DNA of 64,000 nucleotides from Paenibacillus curdlanolyticus YK9. GTDB taxonomy: Bacteria; Bacillota; Bacilli; Paenibacillales; Paenibacillaceae. The stretch is taken from NCBI RefSeq assembly GCF_000179615.1, contig NZ_AEDD01000011.1:219256-283255 (forward strand), written 5' to 3'. The translations under genes and the position numbers were made by a program. The notes under the pieces are model-generated. The model worked only from the letters and a program-made list of their open reading frames with translations, searched no databases and was not told the DNA's origin. This document shows positions 17,664-26,554 of the stretch, piece after piece. Position 1 is the stretch's first letter. The number at the start of each line of letters is the position of its first letter.

Positions 17664-18604
17664 CGACGGCGACGCTATCGGGAAGGGATGCCTATAAGGA
17701 CGAGCTCGCCAAGCTCGCGGAAACCGAAGAACGAATCGTTTGCCTAGAGGCGGATTTGGGCGGCAAAAACCATCCGTTCCAGACCCGGCATCCGGAGCGG
17801 TTCTTGAACCTTGGCATCGCGGAGTTAGCCGGCGTCGATATCGCGGCAGGACTCGCCGAAGCGGGATACGTGCCCTTTATCTCGACGTTCGCCGCTTTCG
17901 CGGCACTGCGAGCTGCGGAAAGCGTGAAATTATCGCTAGGCTATATGGGGAAAAACGTGAAGCTCGTTGCTCCGTACGGCGGCGTGTCAGGCGGATGGTT
18001 CGGCACGACCCATCATGCGCTGGAGGATATCGCGGTGATCCAGTCTTTTCAAAATATTCGCATCGCGTGCCCGCACGGAGAAGAAGAGACGCGGAGGGTG
18101 ATCCGCGAAGCGGCGGCATCAACGGAGCCGTACTACATTCGCCTATCCCGCAATGATGCGTTCGAAAGCTTAGCCCGAGCCTCGGCATCCTCATGCAGAG
18201 AGCTTCTGGTAGAAAGGGGGGCGGTTCATGGCCGAGCCAAGCTTTGCCTCCTGTCCGTCGGGGAGCAAGCGACCGAGCTGTGCAAAGCGCTAACCGAGCA
18301 ATTCGAATCGGTTGTGCACGCCCATGCTTGTTATGTCGACAGCCAAAGCTTGAAAGCATATGTGGAGCCGCTTCAGTCATTAGCCGATCGGTTCCTCGTC
18401 GTCGAGGAGCATCGGGCAACCGGCGGCACCGCGTCTTATCTGGCGTTGATAATGCCGGAGCATCCGGTTTATTCGCATAATTGCGGGGAGCAGTGGCCGA
18501 TGTATGGCGGCTCGCATGCGGAGGTGCTTGCCGATCTAGGCTTCGGCTTAGAGCCGCTGCGTCAGCAAATTCAATCGCTGCTAGGAGGGTCGGATGATAT
18601 TTAG
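17660..18604 (+). CDS. Transketolase, C-terminal subunit
   Basis: A 314-residue subunit with the pyrimidine-binding and C-terminal transketolase domains: CLEADLGGKNHPFQTRHPER, FLNLGIAELAGVDIAAGLAE (catalytic Glu region), GYVPFISTFAAFAALRAAES, GGVSGGWFGTTHHALEDIAV and PYYIRLSRND. The chosen ATG at 17660 overlaps the stop of the N-terminal subunit (ATGA) and has GGAAGGTGAG upstream; an in-frame ATG 18 bases earlier has no better site. It forms an alpha2beta2-type enzyme with the preceding protein. Confidence 0.9.
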   Translation: MTTATLSGRDAYKDELAKLAETEERIVCLEADLGGKNHPFQTRHPERFLNLGIAELAGVDIAAGLAEAGYVPFISTFAAFAALRAAESVKLSLGYMGKNVKLVAPYGGVSGGWFGTTHHALEDIAVIQSFQNIRIACPHGEEETRRVIREAAASTEPYYIRLSRNDAFESLARASASSCRELLVERGAVHGRAKLCLLSVGEQATELCKALTEQFESVVHAHACYVDSQSLKAYVEPLQSLADRFLVVEEHRATGGTASYLALIMPEHPVYSHNCGEQWPMYGGSHAEVLADLGFGLEPLRQQIQSLLGGSDDI

Positions 18605-19820
18605 CGTGCTAAGAGCGAGCAGGTTTCGGAATTATTTCATCGCGGATATCGTATCCGGCTTCGGCGTAGGGATGAGCACGATCGGCGCCAACTGGTATCT
18701 GATGGACCAGACGGGATCGATTACTTCCGTAGGGCTCATGCTCTCGCTTAACGTGATCGCAGGCTTCCTCGTATCTGCATTCGCCGGGACGTTCGTTGAC
18801 AAATGGAATCGGAAGTCGATCCTTCTGTGGGCGAATGTTGTAAGAGCCGCAGCGCTGCTGCTCATCACAGGCGCCTTCTTCGGGACCGGCTTCCATGTTG
18901 AATACTTGTATGCGTTCGCCGCGGTCAACGGCATGGGCTGGGCGCTCTATATGAGCGCTTCGCGAAGCCTTGTGCAAGAGCTGTTGACCGAGAAGGAGCT
19001 GATACACGGCAATTCCTTGATCGAAATCAGCTTGCAGGTCGGCATGTTCATGGCTGGAGGCTTATCCGGGGTTCTGTACAAATATATCGGCTTCGAGGCG
19101 ATCTTGCTCCTGAACGCAGCCGCTTTTCTCATCAGCAGCCTCTTCCTCAGTCGAATTTCGTATTCGGCTCTGCCGGTCGAGCATGACGAGACGTCGTTCT
19201 TCGACTCCTTCAAGGCGGGCATTCATTATTTGGCGGAAAGACCTTCTCTATTCATTCTGGGCGTCGTATCTATTATCCCGCTGGTGACGACGATGGTATT
19301 CAACGTCGTGCTGCCGGGTTACGTCAGTACATCGGTAGGCGGGGATTCCATCGTGTTCGGTTTGTCGGATATGAGCTATGGCATCGGGGGGCTCCTGTCC
19401 GGTTTCTTGGCCGCTCCGCTTGCGAGAAAGCTGTCGCAGCACGGAACGATTCTGCTTATCTTCCTCGTATCCGTTGTAAATCTCGTGGCAATCGCCTTTA
19501 ATTCGACTGTGCTTTTGCTCTATATCGGCTGCGTCATCATCGGCTTGACGAACTCCTCTCTGCGCATCCTGATCACGACATCGCTGATGGCGTCGGTATC
19601 CAAATCGTATATGGGGCGCGCGACTTCAGTCTGGATGGGCATTTCTTTGCTGCTGCAGACCGTCTCTGCAACAGGGCTTGGCGTCGTCATCGACCGATTC
19701 TCGCCGGGGCTTGGATTCATTGTGATGGGTGGGTTGATGCTCGTCGGATTGATTGCTTATTACGTGCTGAACAGCAAGTCGAAGCTGCCGCAGAAACAAA
19801 CGGTGGAAGTCGAGGCGTGA
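18594..19820 (+). CDS. MFS exporter of the AmCP cluster
   Basis: A 408-residue polytopic membrane protein with about 12 hydrophobic segments, a loop of the MFS type (GTFVDKWNRKSILLWANVVR) after helix 2, and a second-half repeat. It resembles MFS_3/enterobactin-exporter-like drug efflux proteins. It overlaps the transketolase gene by 11 bases and has AGGAGGGT upstream, so it belongs to the same transcript. It most likely exports the final AmCP-derived compound or gives self-resistance. The substrate is inferred from position only. It is in the same broad subfamily as the transporter fused to the NRPS at 54635-60193. Confidence 0.85.
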   Translation: MIFSVLRASRFRNYFIADIVSGFGVGMSTIGANWYLMDQTGSITSVGLMLSLNVIAGFLVSAFAGTFVDKWNRKSILLWANVVRAAALLLITGAFFGTGFHVEYLYAFAAVNGMGWALYMSASRSLVQELLTEKELIHGNSLIEISLQVGMFMAGGLSGVLYKYIGFEAILLLNAAAFLISSLFLSRISYSALPVEHDETSFFDSFKAGIHYLAERPSLFILGVVSIIPLVTTMVFNVVLPGYVSTSVGGDSIVFGLSDMSYGIGGLLSGFLAAPLARKLSQHGTILLIFLVSVVNLVAIAFNSTVLLLYIGCVIIGLTNSSLRILITTSLMASVSKSYMGRATSVWMGISLLLQTVSATGLGVVIDRFSPGLGFIVMGGLMLVGLIAYYVLNSKSKLPQKQTVEVEA

Positions 19821-19822
19821 AT

Positions 19823-19866
19823 GGAATGCTTACATGCACAATGCACAAATGCATATGTAAGCATCC
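19823..19866. promoter_or_regulatory. Inverted repeat between exporter and ligase genes
   Basis: A perfect 10-bp inverted repeat, ATGCTTACAT (19826-19835) and ATGTAAGCAT (19855-19864), is extended by GG/CC across one bulged A, with a 19-base loop. No T-tract follows, so it is not a classic terminator. It could be an operator for the ligase-reductase pair or an mRNA-stabilising hairpin. Confidence 0.5.
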
Positions 19867-19947
19867 ACAAATGCAAAATCATGCTGCTGCGGTTGCAGCG
19901 CCCAACATAGCAAATTTTGTCCGAAAATTTCGTAAGGAGTGAGAACA

Positions 19948-21204
19948 ATGCCAACGGTCAAAACGATTGCGTTTGTCGAGCCTAGCTTTTACGGCGTTAG
20001 CTTTGCTAGAGTCGCCTATGGACAAGGGCATCGCGTCATCGCGATTGTATCGTCTGAGGATAATCCGAAGAAATACGGGTACGAGGGCATCTATCATGAT
20101 TTGATCGTAGCCGACATCCGAGACGAACAATCGCTATATCAGGCGATAACGGATTCGCCATACGCGGGCAAGCTGGACGCCCTCATTCCGGCAACCGATT
20201 ACGCCTCCCACTTGACGGCGAAGGTCGCGGAGCGGCTTGGCCTGCGAGGCGTGCCATACGAAGCAGCGCTAAAATCGCGGAATAAAGATTTGGCGAGGGA
20301 GGCTTACGCTGAACACGGCGTTCCTAGCGCAGCGTTCCGTAAAGTAACAAGCTTTGATGAAGCTGCTGCGGCTGCCGCAGAAATCGGCTACCCCGTTGTG
20401 CTGAAGCCGACCAATTGCGCGAGCAGTCAGCATGTATTTTTTATCCATAATGAAGTGGAGCTGCGGAAGTCGTTTGAGGCGATCGTCGAGTTTAAAGTGA
20501 CTTATATGGATTTCAAAGTCCGCGAGGACTACTTGATCGAACAATATTTGCAAGGACCGGAGTTCAGTGTGGAGCTGTTCCTGCAGCAAGGAGAAGCAAT
20601 ATTCGCTGCCGTGACAGAGAAGCTGACGACACCGTTGCCCTATTTCGTAGAAACGTTCCATACGCTGCCGTCTCCTTCTTATACCGAACGACAGGACGAT
20701 ATTATTCGGGTGGCAGTTGAAGCGCTTAAAGCGATTGGATTAACCGATGGACCGAGTCATGTAGAGGTGAAGCTAACCTCATCTGGGCCCCGTATCATCG
20801 AAGTAAACGGAAGACCGGGCGGGGACAACATCTCGTCGGACTTGCTCGTATTGGCCTTCGGCGTAGATGTATTCGAAGCGACAGTTAACTATTATCTCGA
20901 TCAACCAGTTGCCATCGAGAAGAAGCATGATCGTGCGGCCTCGATTGCTTACGTGACCGCCGAGCGCGATGGCGTGCTCGAGCGACTTGAAGGAATCGAC
21001 GATGTGCTCCAGCATCCGAAGGTTATTCGGAGCCATGTTTCGGCGGTGCCCGGCGATAACGTCGCGAAAGCAAAAAGCTCGGATGATCGGCTTGCGTACT
21101 TTATTGTCGCAGGCGATACACCGCAAGAAGCCAAGCAGCTGGCGCTTACGCTGCTCCAGCAAGTGAAGGTCGTTTATCGCAATCAAGAGGCCGTGATTGC
21201 ATAG
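19948..21204 (+). CDS. ATP-grasp amino-acid or peptide ligase
   Basis: A 418-residue ATP-grasp enzyme of the carbamoyl-phosphate-synthase-like/L-amino-acid ligase group. The N-terminal Rossmann-like part is followed by KSRNKDLAREAYAEHGVPSA, the ATP-binding segment YPVVLKPTNCASSQHVFFI, the lid YLIEQYLQGPEFSVELFL and the metal-binding IEVNGRPGGDNISSDLL. Such enzymes join a carboxylate to an amine with ATP. Here it would be suited to couple the AmCP-derived amino acid to another amino acid. The ATG at 19948 has AAGGAG 9 bases upstream. It is separated from the main operon by 127 bases with an inverted repeat, so it may be controlled separately. Confidence 0.8.
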   Translation: MPTVKTIAFVEPSFYGVSFARVAYGQGHRVIAIVSSEDNPKKYGYEGIYHDLIVADIRDEQSLYQAITDSPYAGKLDALIPATDYASHLTAKVAERLGLRGVPYEAALKSRNKDLAREAYAEHGVPSAAFRKVTSFDEAAAAAAEIGYPVVLKPTNCASSQHVFFIHNEVELRKSFEAIVEFKVTYMDFKVREDYLIEQYLQGPEFSVELFLQQGEAIFAAVTEKLTTPLPYFVETFHTLPSPSYTERQDDIIRVAVEALKAIGLTDGPSHVEVKLTSSGPRIIEVNGRPGGDNISSDLLVLAFGVDVFEATVNYYLDQPVAIEKKHDRAASIAYVTAERDGVLERLEGIDDVLQHPKVIRSHVSAVPGDNVAKAKSSDDRLAYFIVAGDTPQEAKQLALTLLQQVKVVYRNQEAVIA

Positions 21205-21255
21205 CATAATAGAGGCGGCCACAGCTATTTTGCGAATGAGGGGGAATGTTTACGA

Positions 21256-21801
21256 ATGGGCATCGCAGTCATTTACGGAAGCGCTAGAAGAAACGGAAAC
21301 TCGGACCAGCTTGCCAAACGGTTAACCGAAGGGTTTGATGCCGTCCATCTCTACCTGTCCGATTATACCATCGAGCCGATCAAGGATTACCGGCATTCCG
21401 AGAAAGAGCCCTACCCCGAGGATGATTACCACTCCGTCATTGAGCAGGTGTTGGCGCAGGATACGATTGTGTTCGCCACGCCAATTTACTGGTATGGGGC
21501 ATCCGGGCTCACGAAAACGTTCATCGACCGATGGTCCCAATCGCTGCGAGAAGATAGGGAAGGATTCCTCGCGAAACTTTCAGGCAAATCGGCGTGGGTA
21601 ATCGGCATCGGCGATGACGAGCCTCATCTGAAGGGCATACCGCTCATTTTGCAATTCCAATCGATTTTCGAATTTACGCGCACGAAGTTCGAAGGCTATA
21701 TTCTGGGCAAAGCCAATCGGCCCGGCGATATTTTGGAAGACAAGGTTGCGTTGGCGACGGTGGAGGAAATACGGAACAAGTGGCGGGGGGTGTCGGGTTA
21801 G
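21256..21801 (+). CDS. NAD(P)H-dependent FMN reductase/flavodoxin-like oxidoreductase
   Basis: A 181-residue flavodoxin-fold protein with the FMN-phosphate motif YGSARRNGNSDQLAKRLTEG at the N-terminus and FATPIYWYGASGLTKTFIDR, as in the NADPH-dependent FMN reductase/WrbA-like family. It lies 51 bases after the ligase gene and is followed by a terminator, so it closes the AmCP cluster. It may supply a redox tailoring step or reduced flavin; no specific reaction can be assigned. Confidence 0.8.
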   Translation: MGIAVIYGSARRNGNSDQLAKRLTEGFDAVHLYLSDYTIEPIKDYRHSEKEPYPEDDYHSVIEQVLAQDTIVFATPIYWYGASGLTKTFIDRWSQSLREDREGFLAKLSGKSAWVIGIGDDEPHLKGIPLILQFQSIFEFTRTKFEGYILGKANRPGDILEDKVALATVEEIRNKWRGVSG

Positions 21802-21850
21802 GCGCGAGCTGGAAGGATAGGAATGTGGAAGGGGACTGAAAGGTGACTGA

Positions 21851-21880
21851 AAGCTGCGGAGGCGATCCGCGGCTTTTTTC
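21851..21880 (+). terminator. Rho-independent terminator after the AmCP cluster
   Basis: The stem AGCTGCGGA / TCCGCGGCT (one mismatch) with loop GGCGA is followed by TTTTTT. It lies 50 bases after the FMN reductase stop. Confidence 0.8.
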
Positions 21881-21907
21881 GTGTTCCAACTGGACGCACG
21901 CTCTCGC

Positions 21908-22094
21908 GCTAACGGACTGTAAAGCCGTTATTACGCTGAAAACAGCGAAGTTGATTCTGTAACGGACCTCCGAGGCGTTATTGGGTTAATATGGGCGCGA
22001 ATGGGGTTATTTTGGTGCGAATAAAGGCTTTGGAGTCCGTTACAAATTCAAACCCTGTCTTTTTCGCCAAATAACGGCTCTCAGGTCCCTTAGC
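21908..22094. repeat. Dispersed MITE-like repeat, copy 2
   Basis: A 187-bp unit with ends GCTAACGGACT and GGTCCCTTAGC and the same internal forward and reverse TAACGGAC/GTCCGTTA modules as copy 1. It sits between the AmCP cluster terminator and the lipid synthase promoter. Confidence 0.8.
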
Positions 22095-22283
22095 CGAGTT
22101 ATTTAGTGAGTGATGCATTGAAGCAGACGTACCTGTATAGGGAAACGTCTTTTGTTGTTTTGCTAGGAATGAAAGTGGATCGAGAGCTGTGGAGTCGTGG
22201 TCGATCTATGCCATTTGTCCTTGTCTGCACACATTCACTAGAAAAACGAGGGAGAAATTCGTCTAAATTCGACAAAATGTGAA

Positions 22284-22312
22284 TTCACGAGAGCGGATTG
22301 TTCCCTTATAAT
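22284..22312 (+). promoter_or_regulatory. Candidate sigma-A promoter of the lipid synthase operon
   Basis: TTCACG (-35), a 17-bp spacer and TATAAT (22307-22312) lie about 205 bases before the start codon, which leaves a long untranslated leader. The -10 is perfect; the -35 matches 4 of 6. Confidence 0.5.
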
Positions 22313-22517
22313 AGGCAATAGGAACCAAGATAGGAAGGAAGTACATCGGGCAATTTGTCGGGTGATAGACAGGAGTATTTTTACTTGCGGCAAGCTGTCC
22401 GTTATCGATTTTTAACCGTGTATTAACCTTGGATTACTGTAGTTAATTTGTTTATTAACGAGCATTGAACGGGTGATTTAAAGCATGCTTAAAGTACGTG
22501 AAAAAGGAGGAAGGCAA

Positions 22518-25500
22518 GTGAACGACTCAATAGGATCCGGTGCGATCGCAATCGTCGGTGTCAGCGCGTTGTTCCCTGGATCGACCGATAACAGGGGATT
22601 CTGGAACGACATCATGGCTGGTAACGATCTGATGACCGACATTCCTAGCTCGCATTGGCTCATCGAGGATTATTACGATCCTACGCCGATGACGCCGGAC
22701 AAAACCTATGCCAAGCGAGGCGCTTTTCTGAAGCAGGTGCAATTCGATCCGAAGGAATTCTCGATGCCGCCAAGCAACATTCCTGCGACGGATACGAGTC
22801 AATTGCTCGGCCTGATGGTGGCGAAGAGCGTGCTGGAAGACGCGGCGCAAGGTCAATTCAGCTTGATCGACAAGGATCGGATCAGTGTCATTCTCGGGAC
22901 AGCATCCGCCTCGGAGCTCACCGTGGAGCTTGGCAGCCGCATTCAGCGGCCGGTCTGGGTGAAGGTGCTTCGGGAGAGCGGACTGCCGGAGGATGAGGTG
23001 CAAGAAATTAGCGACCGCATTGCTGCCGAGTACGTGCCATGGAAGGAAAGTTCGTTCCCCGGCTTGCTAGGCAACGTTATTGCGGGAAGAATCGCCAACC
23101 ATTTTAACCTCGGCGGTACGAACTGCATCGTGGATGCGGCATGCGCCAGCTCCTTAACGTCCATCTCGATGGGCGCGATGGAGCTGTTGGCTGGAAAGTC
23201 CGATCTTGTCATTACTGGCGGCGTAGATACGTTAAACGATATTTTCATGTTTATGTGCTTCAGCCAGACGCCAGCGCTATCCCCGACAGGCGACTGCCGT
23301 CCGTTCTCGGATCAGGCAGATGGAACGATGCTCGGCGAAGGGTTATGCATGTTTGCGCTACGGCGTCTGGAGGATGCAGAGCGAGACGGCGATCGGATCT
23401 ACGCTGTGCTGAGAGGCTTCGGGACATCGTCCGACGGGAAGTCCAAAAGCGTGTACGCGCCTGTTTCCAAAGGGCAAGCAAAAGCGCTTCGGCGTGCATA
23501 TGAGATGGCCGGGTATTCGCCTGCTACCGTAGAGCTTATGGAAGCGCACGGAACGGGGACGAAAGCGGGCGATGCGGCGGAATTTGCCGGGTTAGCTTCG
23601 GTATTTGATGACGGAACAAGAGCGGATCGGCAATGGTGCGCGCTCGGCTCCGTCAAATCCCAGATCGGACACACGAAGGGAACGGCGGGAGCGGCTGGCA
23701 TGTTCAAGGCTGTCATGGCGCTTCGTCATAAGGCGCTGCCGCCCACGATTAAGGTCGATCGGCCCAATCCGAACTTGGATATTTCGAACAGCCCGTTTTA
23801 TTTGAATACAAAAGCGCGGCCTTGGATCAGGGGGGCTTCACATCCGAGACGAGCATCCGTCAGCGCGTTCGGCTTCGGCGGCAGCAACTTTCACGTCACC
23901 TTAGAGGAATATAAGGGACCGGGCCGTCAGGCTTGGAAGCTGCGGACCATGCCGTCCGAGCTGCTCCTGTTCAGCGCGAACAATCCGGCGGATTTGCTAG
24001 CCCAGTGTGAAGAGCTGCTTGCCGGATTGACAGACGACGAAGGATTGCATGCTTATCTCGCTCGGCATACACAGTCGTATTATGATCCGAAGCAGCCGGC
24101 GAGGCTGGCGCTTGTAACCGCGGATCTGAGTGATCTAAGGATCAAACTGGAGAAGGCAATCGCAGCGCTTCGTCATCATCCAGAGCAACGGATCGATGAT
24201 AATAGCGGGATTTATTATGCGAATGGCGCGATTCCAGGCAAAATAGCGATGCTGTTTCCCGGCCAAGGAAGCCAGTATCTGAACATGGGATCGGAGCTGC
24301 TATTGGCATTCGACGAAGCACGTGCGGTGTGGGATAGGGCGGCTGATGTGTCAATGGATGCAAGCAGCAGCCTGCATGAGATTGTCTACCCTCGGCCCGT
24401 GTTTACCAGCGAAGAGCTGGATACGCAGCGCAACCGATTGCAGGCAACTGAATGGGCGCAGCCAGCCATTGGCGCGATGAGCATGTCGGCGCTGCATGTG
24501 CTGCGCAAGGCTGGCGTTCAAGCAGAGCATTTTGCGGGTCATAGCTTCGGTGAGCTTTCCGCGTTGTGCGCAGCGGGTGTACTCAATGAGGCAGACATGC
24601 TGCAAGCGGCGAGAAAGCGCGGCGAGCTAATGGCTGCCGCCTCCGCAGCATCGGCAGGCAGCGGCGCGATGTGCGCGGTGTTCGCCTCAATAAGCCAGGT
24701 GCGCGCGATAGTAGAAGAGAGCGGACTAGCCGTGACCTGCGCAAACCATAACAGTCCAAGCCAAGTTGTCATCTCAGGGGAAGCGGAAGCCATTAGCCGC
24801 ATGGAGGGAGCATTGTCTGCGCAAGGCATAAGCTGCCAACGGCTGCCTGTATCCACGGCCTTTCATTCGCCTCTCGTCGCTTCCTCTGTACCGGAGTTCC
24901 GTACGTATCTGGCGGACTGTTCCGTTGAAGCGGGGCGGGGTGTGGTGGTGTCGAACGCAGACGGCCAGCCGTTCCCTTCAACTCCGGACGGATTGCGAGA
25001 TCAGCTGGCCGCTCAAATCGCGCAGCCTGTTCTGTTCGCAGAGACGGTTCAGGCGCTCTATGCGAGCGGCGTACGCACATTTATAGAGGTCGGACCGAGC
25101 GCCGTCCTGACTGGTCTTGTTGCGCAATGCCTTGCAGGCAAGGATATTGTGGCCGTCGGCACCGATCGCAAAGGGCAGCACGGCGTCCATTCGTTGTGGC
25201 ACACGCTCGGTCGGCTGGCTTCTGCCGGCGTACCGATCGATCTCAGGTCGTTCTGGGAGGATTACAAGGAAGAGGGAGATCCTCGCAACAGTCATAAGCC
25301 AGCATTCACCATTCCGCTCAGCGGCGTCAATAACGGTCGGCCTTATCCGCCTAAGGGGGGAACGCCAGCGCTGCCGAAGCCAAATGAGGCTAAGGCGATG
25401 ATTAACGCCGCACCAAGCTCAGGAACGGAGCTGCGGGCATCTGAGGCGGCTCTGCCGAACCTACAACAAGAGGCTGCAGCCCAGCGTCCGGCACTCGCCT

Positions 25501-26525
25501 ATACAGCCGTCTCGCAAGTTGGCGCTGGAGCATCCGGCATGGATTTGGCAAGAGTTACTTATGCAGAACAACAGCAGGCTGCTTCGAATATAGCAATGTC
25601 TCGAATCAACGATATTCAGGGGGAAACTACGATGTCTAACTATTCGATTACGACCCAATCCGTTCTTCTTGGCGCGATCACAGAGATGCAGCGCCAGACG
25701 ATGGAGGCGCATGCTGCCTACCAACGTGCCATGGCGGACAGCCACATCGCTTTCTTGCGCACGGCTGAAGTTTCGCTTGCCGGGCTAAGCGCCCTGGCAG
25801 CCGGAGGGCTCGGCGCTTTCGCCGCGATGCCTGAAATTGCAGCCTCTGCTGCTATTCCTGCGCCTGTGGCACCAGCAGCGCCGGCATACATGCCGCCAGC
25901 GCCAGTGGCTCCAGCAGCGCCGGCATACATGCCGCTAGCGCCAGTGGCACCAGCAGCGCCGGCGTACATACCGCCAGCGCCAGTGGCACCAGCAGCGCCG
26001 GCATACATGCCGCCAGCGCCAGCCGCTCCAGCAGCGCCAGCGTACATGCCGCCAGCGCCAGTGGCACCAGCAGCGCCGGCATACATGCCGCCAGCGCCAG
26101 CCGCTCCAGCAGCGCCGGCGTACATGCCGCCAGCGCCAGTGGCCCCAGCAGCGCCGGCGTACATAGCGCCCGCGCCAGCCGCTCCAGCAGCGCCAGCGTA
26201 CATGCCGCCAGCGCCAGCCACGCCAGCAGCTGCTGAAGCAGCAGCACCCCCACCGTCTAGCGATGTGAGGTCGGTCATGCTCGAAGTGGTAGCGGAGAAG
26301 ACGGGCTATCCGGTCGAAATGCTTGATTTTGATATCGAGCTTGAGTCGGGGCTTGGGATCGATTCGATCAAACGCGTCGAGATTTTATCCGCGGTGCAGG
26401 ATCAGCTGCCGGAGCTGCCAGACGTGCAGCCGGGCGAGCTGGCTGCGCTTAATACGTTGGGCGAAATTGTTGATTATATGAACCAAGCGCTCGGTAAGGG
26501 CAAGGAGTTTGCAGGAAAAAAGTAG
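22518..26525 (+). CDS. PfaA-like PUFA-type synthase: KS-AT-ACP (zero-frame product)
   Basis: A 1335-residue protein. The GTG start at 22518 has AAAGGAGGAAGG upstream and is preferred over an in-frame ATG 33 bases earlier. The KS domain (about 8-450) has the active-site Cys in DAACASSLTS (about 209), EAHGTGTKAGD and IGHTKGTAGAAG. The AT domain (about 570-880) has GQGSQYLNMG and the nucleophile in GHSFGELSAL (about 676). Nine 13-residue Pro-Ala units follow, then one ACP with phosphopantetheine Ser in LGIDSIKRVEIL (about 1283). This order and the DSIKR motif are those of PfaA/Pfa2 in polyunsaturated fatty-acid synthases, which usually have 4-9 ACPs. It ends in GKK-stop at the slippery heptamer A AAA AAG; a -1 shift would continue into KR-DH. 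Acyl chains would be built iteratively in the cytoplasm. Confidence 0.85.
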   Translation: MNDSIGSGAIAIVGVSALFPGSTDNRGFWNDIMAGNDLMTDIPSSHWLIEDYYDPTPMTPDKTYAKRGAFLKQVQFDPKEFSMPPSNIPATDTSQLLGLMVAKSVLEDAAQGQFSLIDKDRISVILGTASASELTVELGSRIQRPVWVKVLRESGLPEDEVQEISDRIAAEYVPWKESSFPGLLGNVIAGRIANHFNLGGTNCIVDAACASSLTSISMGAMELLAGKSDLVITGGVDTLNDIFMFMCFSQTPALSPTGDCRPFSDQADGTMLGEGLCMFALRRLEDAERDGDRIYAVLRGFGTSSDGKSKSVYAPVSKGQAKALRRAYEMAGYSPATVELMEAHGTGTKAGDAAEFAGLASVFDDGTRADRQWCALGSVKSQIGHTKGTAGAAGMFKAVMALRHKALPPTIKVDRPNPNLDISNSPFYLNTKARPWIRGASHPRRASVSAFGFGGSNFHVTLEEYKGPGRQAWKLRTMPSELLLFSANNPADLLAQCEELLAGLTDDEGLHAYLARHTQSYYDPKQPARLALVTADLSDLRIKLEKAIAALRHHPEQRIDDNSGIYYANGAIPGKIAMLFPGQGSQYLNMGSELLLAFDEARAVWDRAADVSMDASSSLHEIVYPRPVFTSEELDTQRNRLQATEWAQPAIGAMSMSALHVLRKAGVQAEHFAGHSFGELSALCAAGVLNEADMLQAARKRGELMAAASAASAGSGAMCAVFASISQVRAIVEESGLAVTCANHNSPSQVVISGEAEAISRMEGALSAQGISCQRLPVSTAFHSPLVASSVPEFRTYLADCSVEAGRGVVVSNADGQPFPSTPDGLRDQLAAQIAQPVLFAETVQALYASGVRTFIEVGPSAVLTGLVAQCLAGKDIVAVGTDRKGQHGVHSLWHTLGRLASAGVPIDLRSFWEDYKEEGDPRNSHKPAFTIPLSGVNNGRPYPPKGGTPALPKPNEAKAMINAAPSSGTELRASEAALPNLQQEAAAQRPALAYTAVSQVGAGASGMDLARVTYAEQQQAASNIAMSRINDIQGETTMSNYSITTQSVLLGAITEMQRQTMEAHAAYQRAMADSHIAFLRTAEVSLAGLSALAAGGLGAFAAMPEIAASAAIPAPVAPAAPAYMPPAPVAPAAPAYMPLAPVAPAAPAYIPPAPVAPAAPAYMPPAPAAPAAPAYMPPAPVAPAAPAYMPPAPAAPAAPAYMPPAPVAPAAPAYIAPAPAAPAAPAYMPPAPATPAAAEAAAPPPSSDVRSVMLEVVAEKTGYPVEMLDFDIELESGLGIDSIKRVEILSAVQDQLPELPDVQPGELAALNTLGEIVDYMNQALGKGKEFAGKK
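25857..26207 (+). repeat. Nine tandem 39-bp units coding a Pro-Ala linker
   Basis: Nine in-frame copies of a 39-bp unit encode PAPVAPAAPAYMP with small changes (V/A at position 4, M/I at 12). They form a flexible tether between AT and the single ACP. Such linkers normally separate tandem ACPs in PfaA; here the linker is multiplied and the ACP is not. The array should be length-variable between strains. Confidence 0.9.
26516..26522 (+). promoter_or_regulatory. Candidate -1 ribosomal frameshift site (A AAA AAG) joining PfaA halves
   Basis: Zero-frame codons GGA AAA AAG TAG place the canonical slippery heptamer A AAA AAG directly before the stop. After a -1 slip the frame reads VVAHGSKRPAVVRYGVKAAP and runs without a stop into the KR-DH ORF. 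A 10-bp stem (26543-26552 with 26589-26598; core GCCTGCCG / CGGCAGGC) lies downstream, about 20 nt away. The alternative is a length error or mutation in the run of six A. Confidence 0.6.
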
Positions 26526-26554
26526 TTGCCCATGGTAGCAAAAGGCCTGCCGTT

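Larger units (their letters stand above)
21802..22517. other. Intergenic region before the lipid synthase operon
   Basis: These 716 bases carry no credible gene. They hold a terminator (21851-21880), repeat copy 2 (21908-22094), a promoter at 22284-22312 and a leader of about 200 nt before the GTG start at 22518. The leader contains several TTAAC/GTTAA half-sites around 22425-22460 whose meaning is unknown. Confidence 0.6.

Noticed and set aside
10874..18604. Reading the cluster as lysine or arginine biosynthesis
   Set aside because: Homocitrate-pathway genes are absent, and split transketolase, an exporter and a ligase are present, which fit secondary metabolism better.
25857..26207. CRISPR-like array from regular 39-bp repeats
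   Set aside because: There are no spacers; the units are contiguous, in frame and encode the Pro-Ala linker.
25718..26278. Gly-Ala-Met-Tyr repeat ORF on the minus strand
   Set aside because: It is the antisense reading of the Pro-Ala linker repeats; the plus strand has the real KS-AT-ACP gene.
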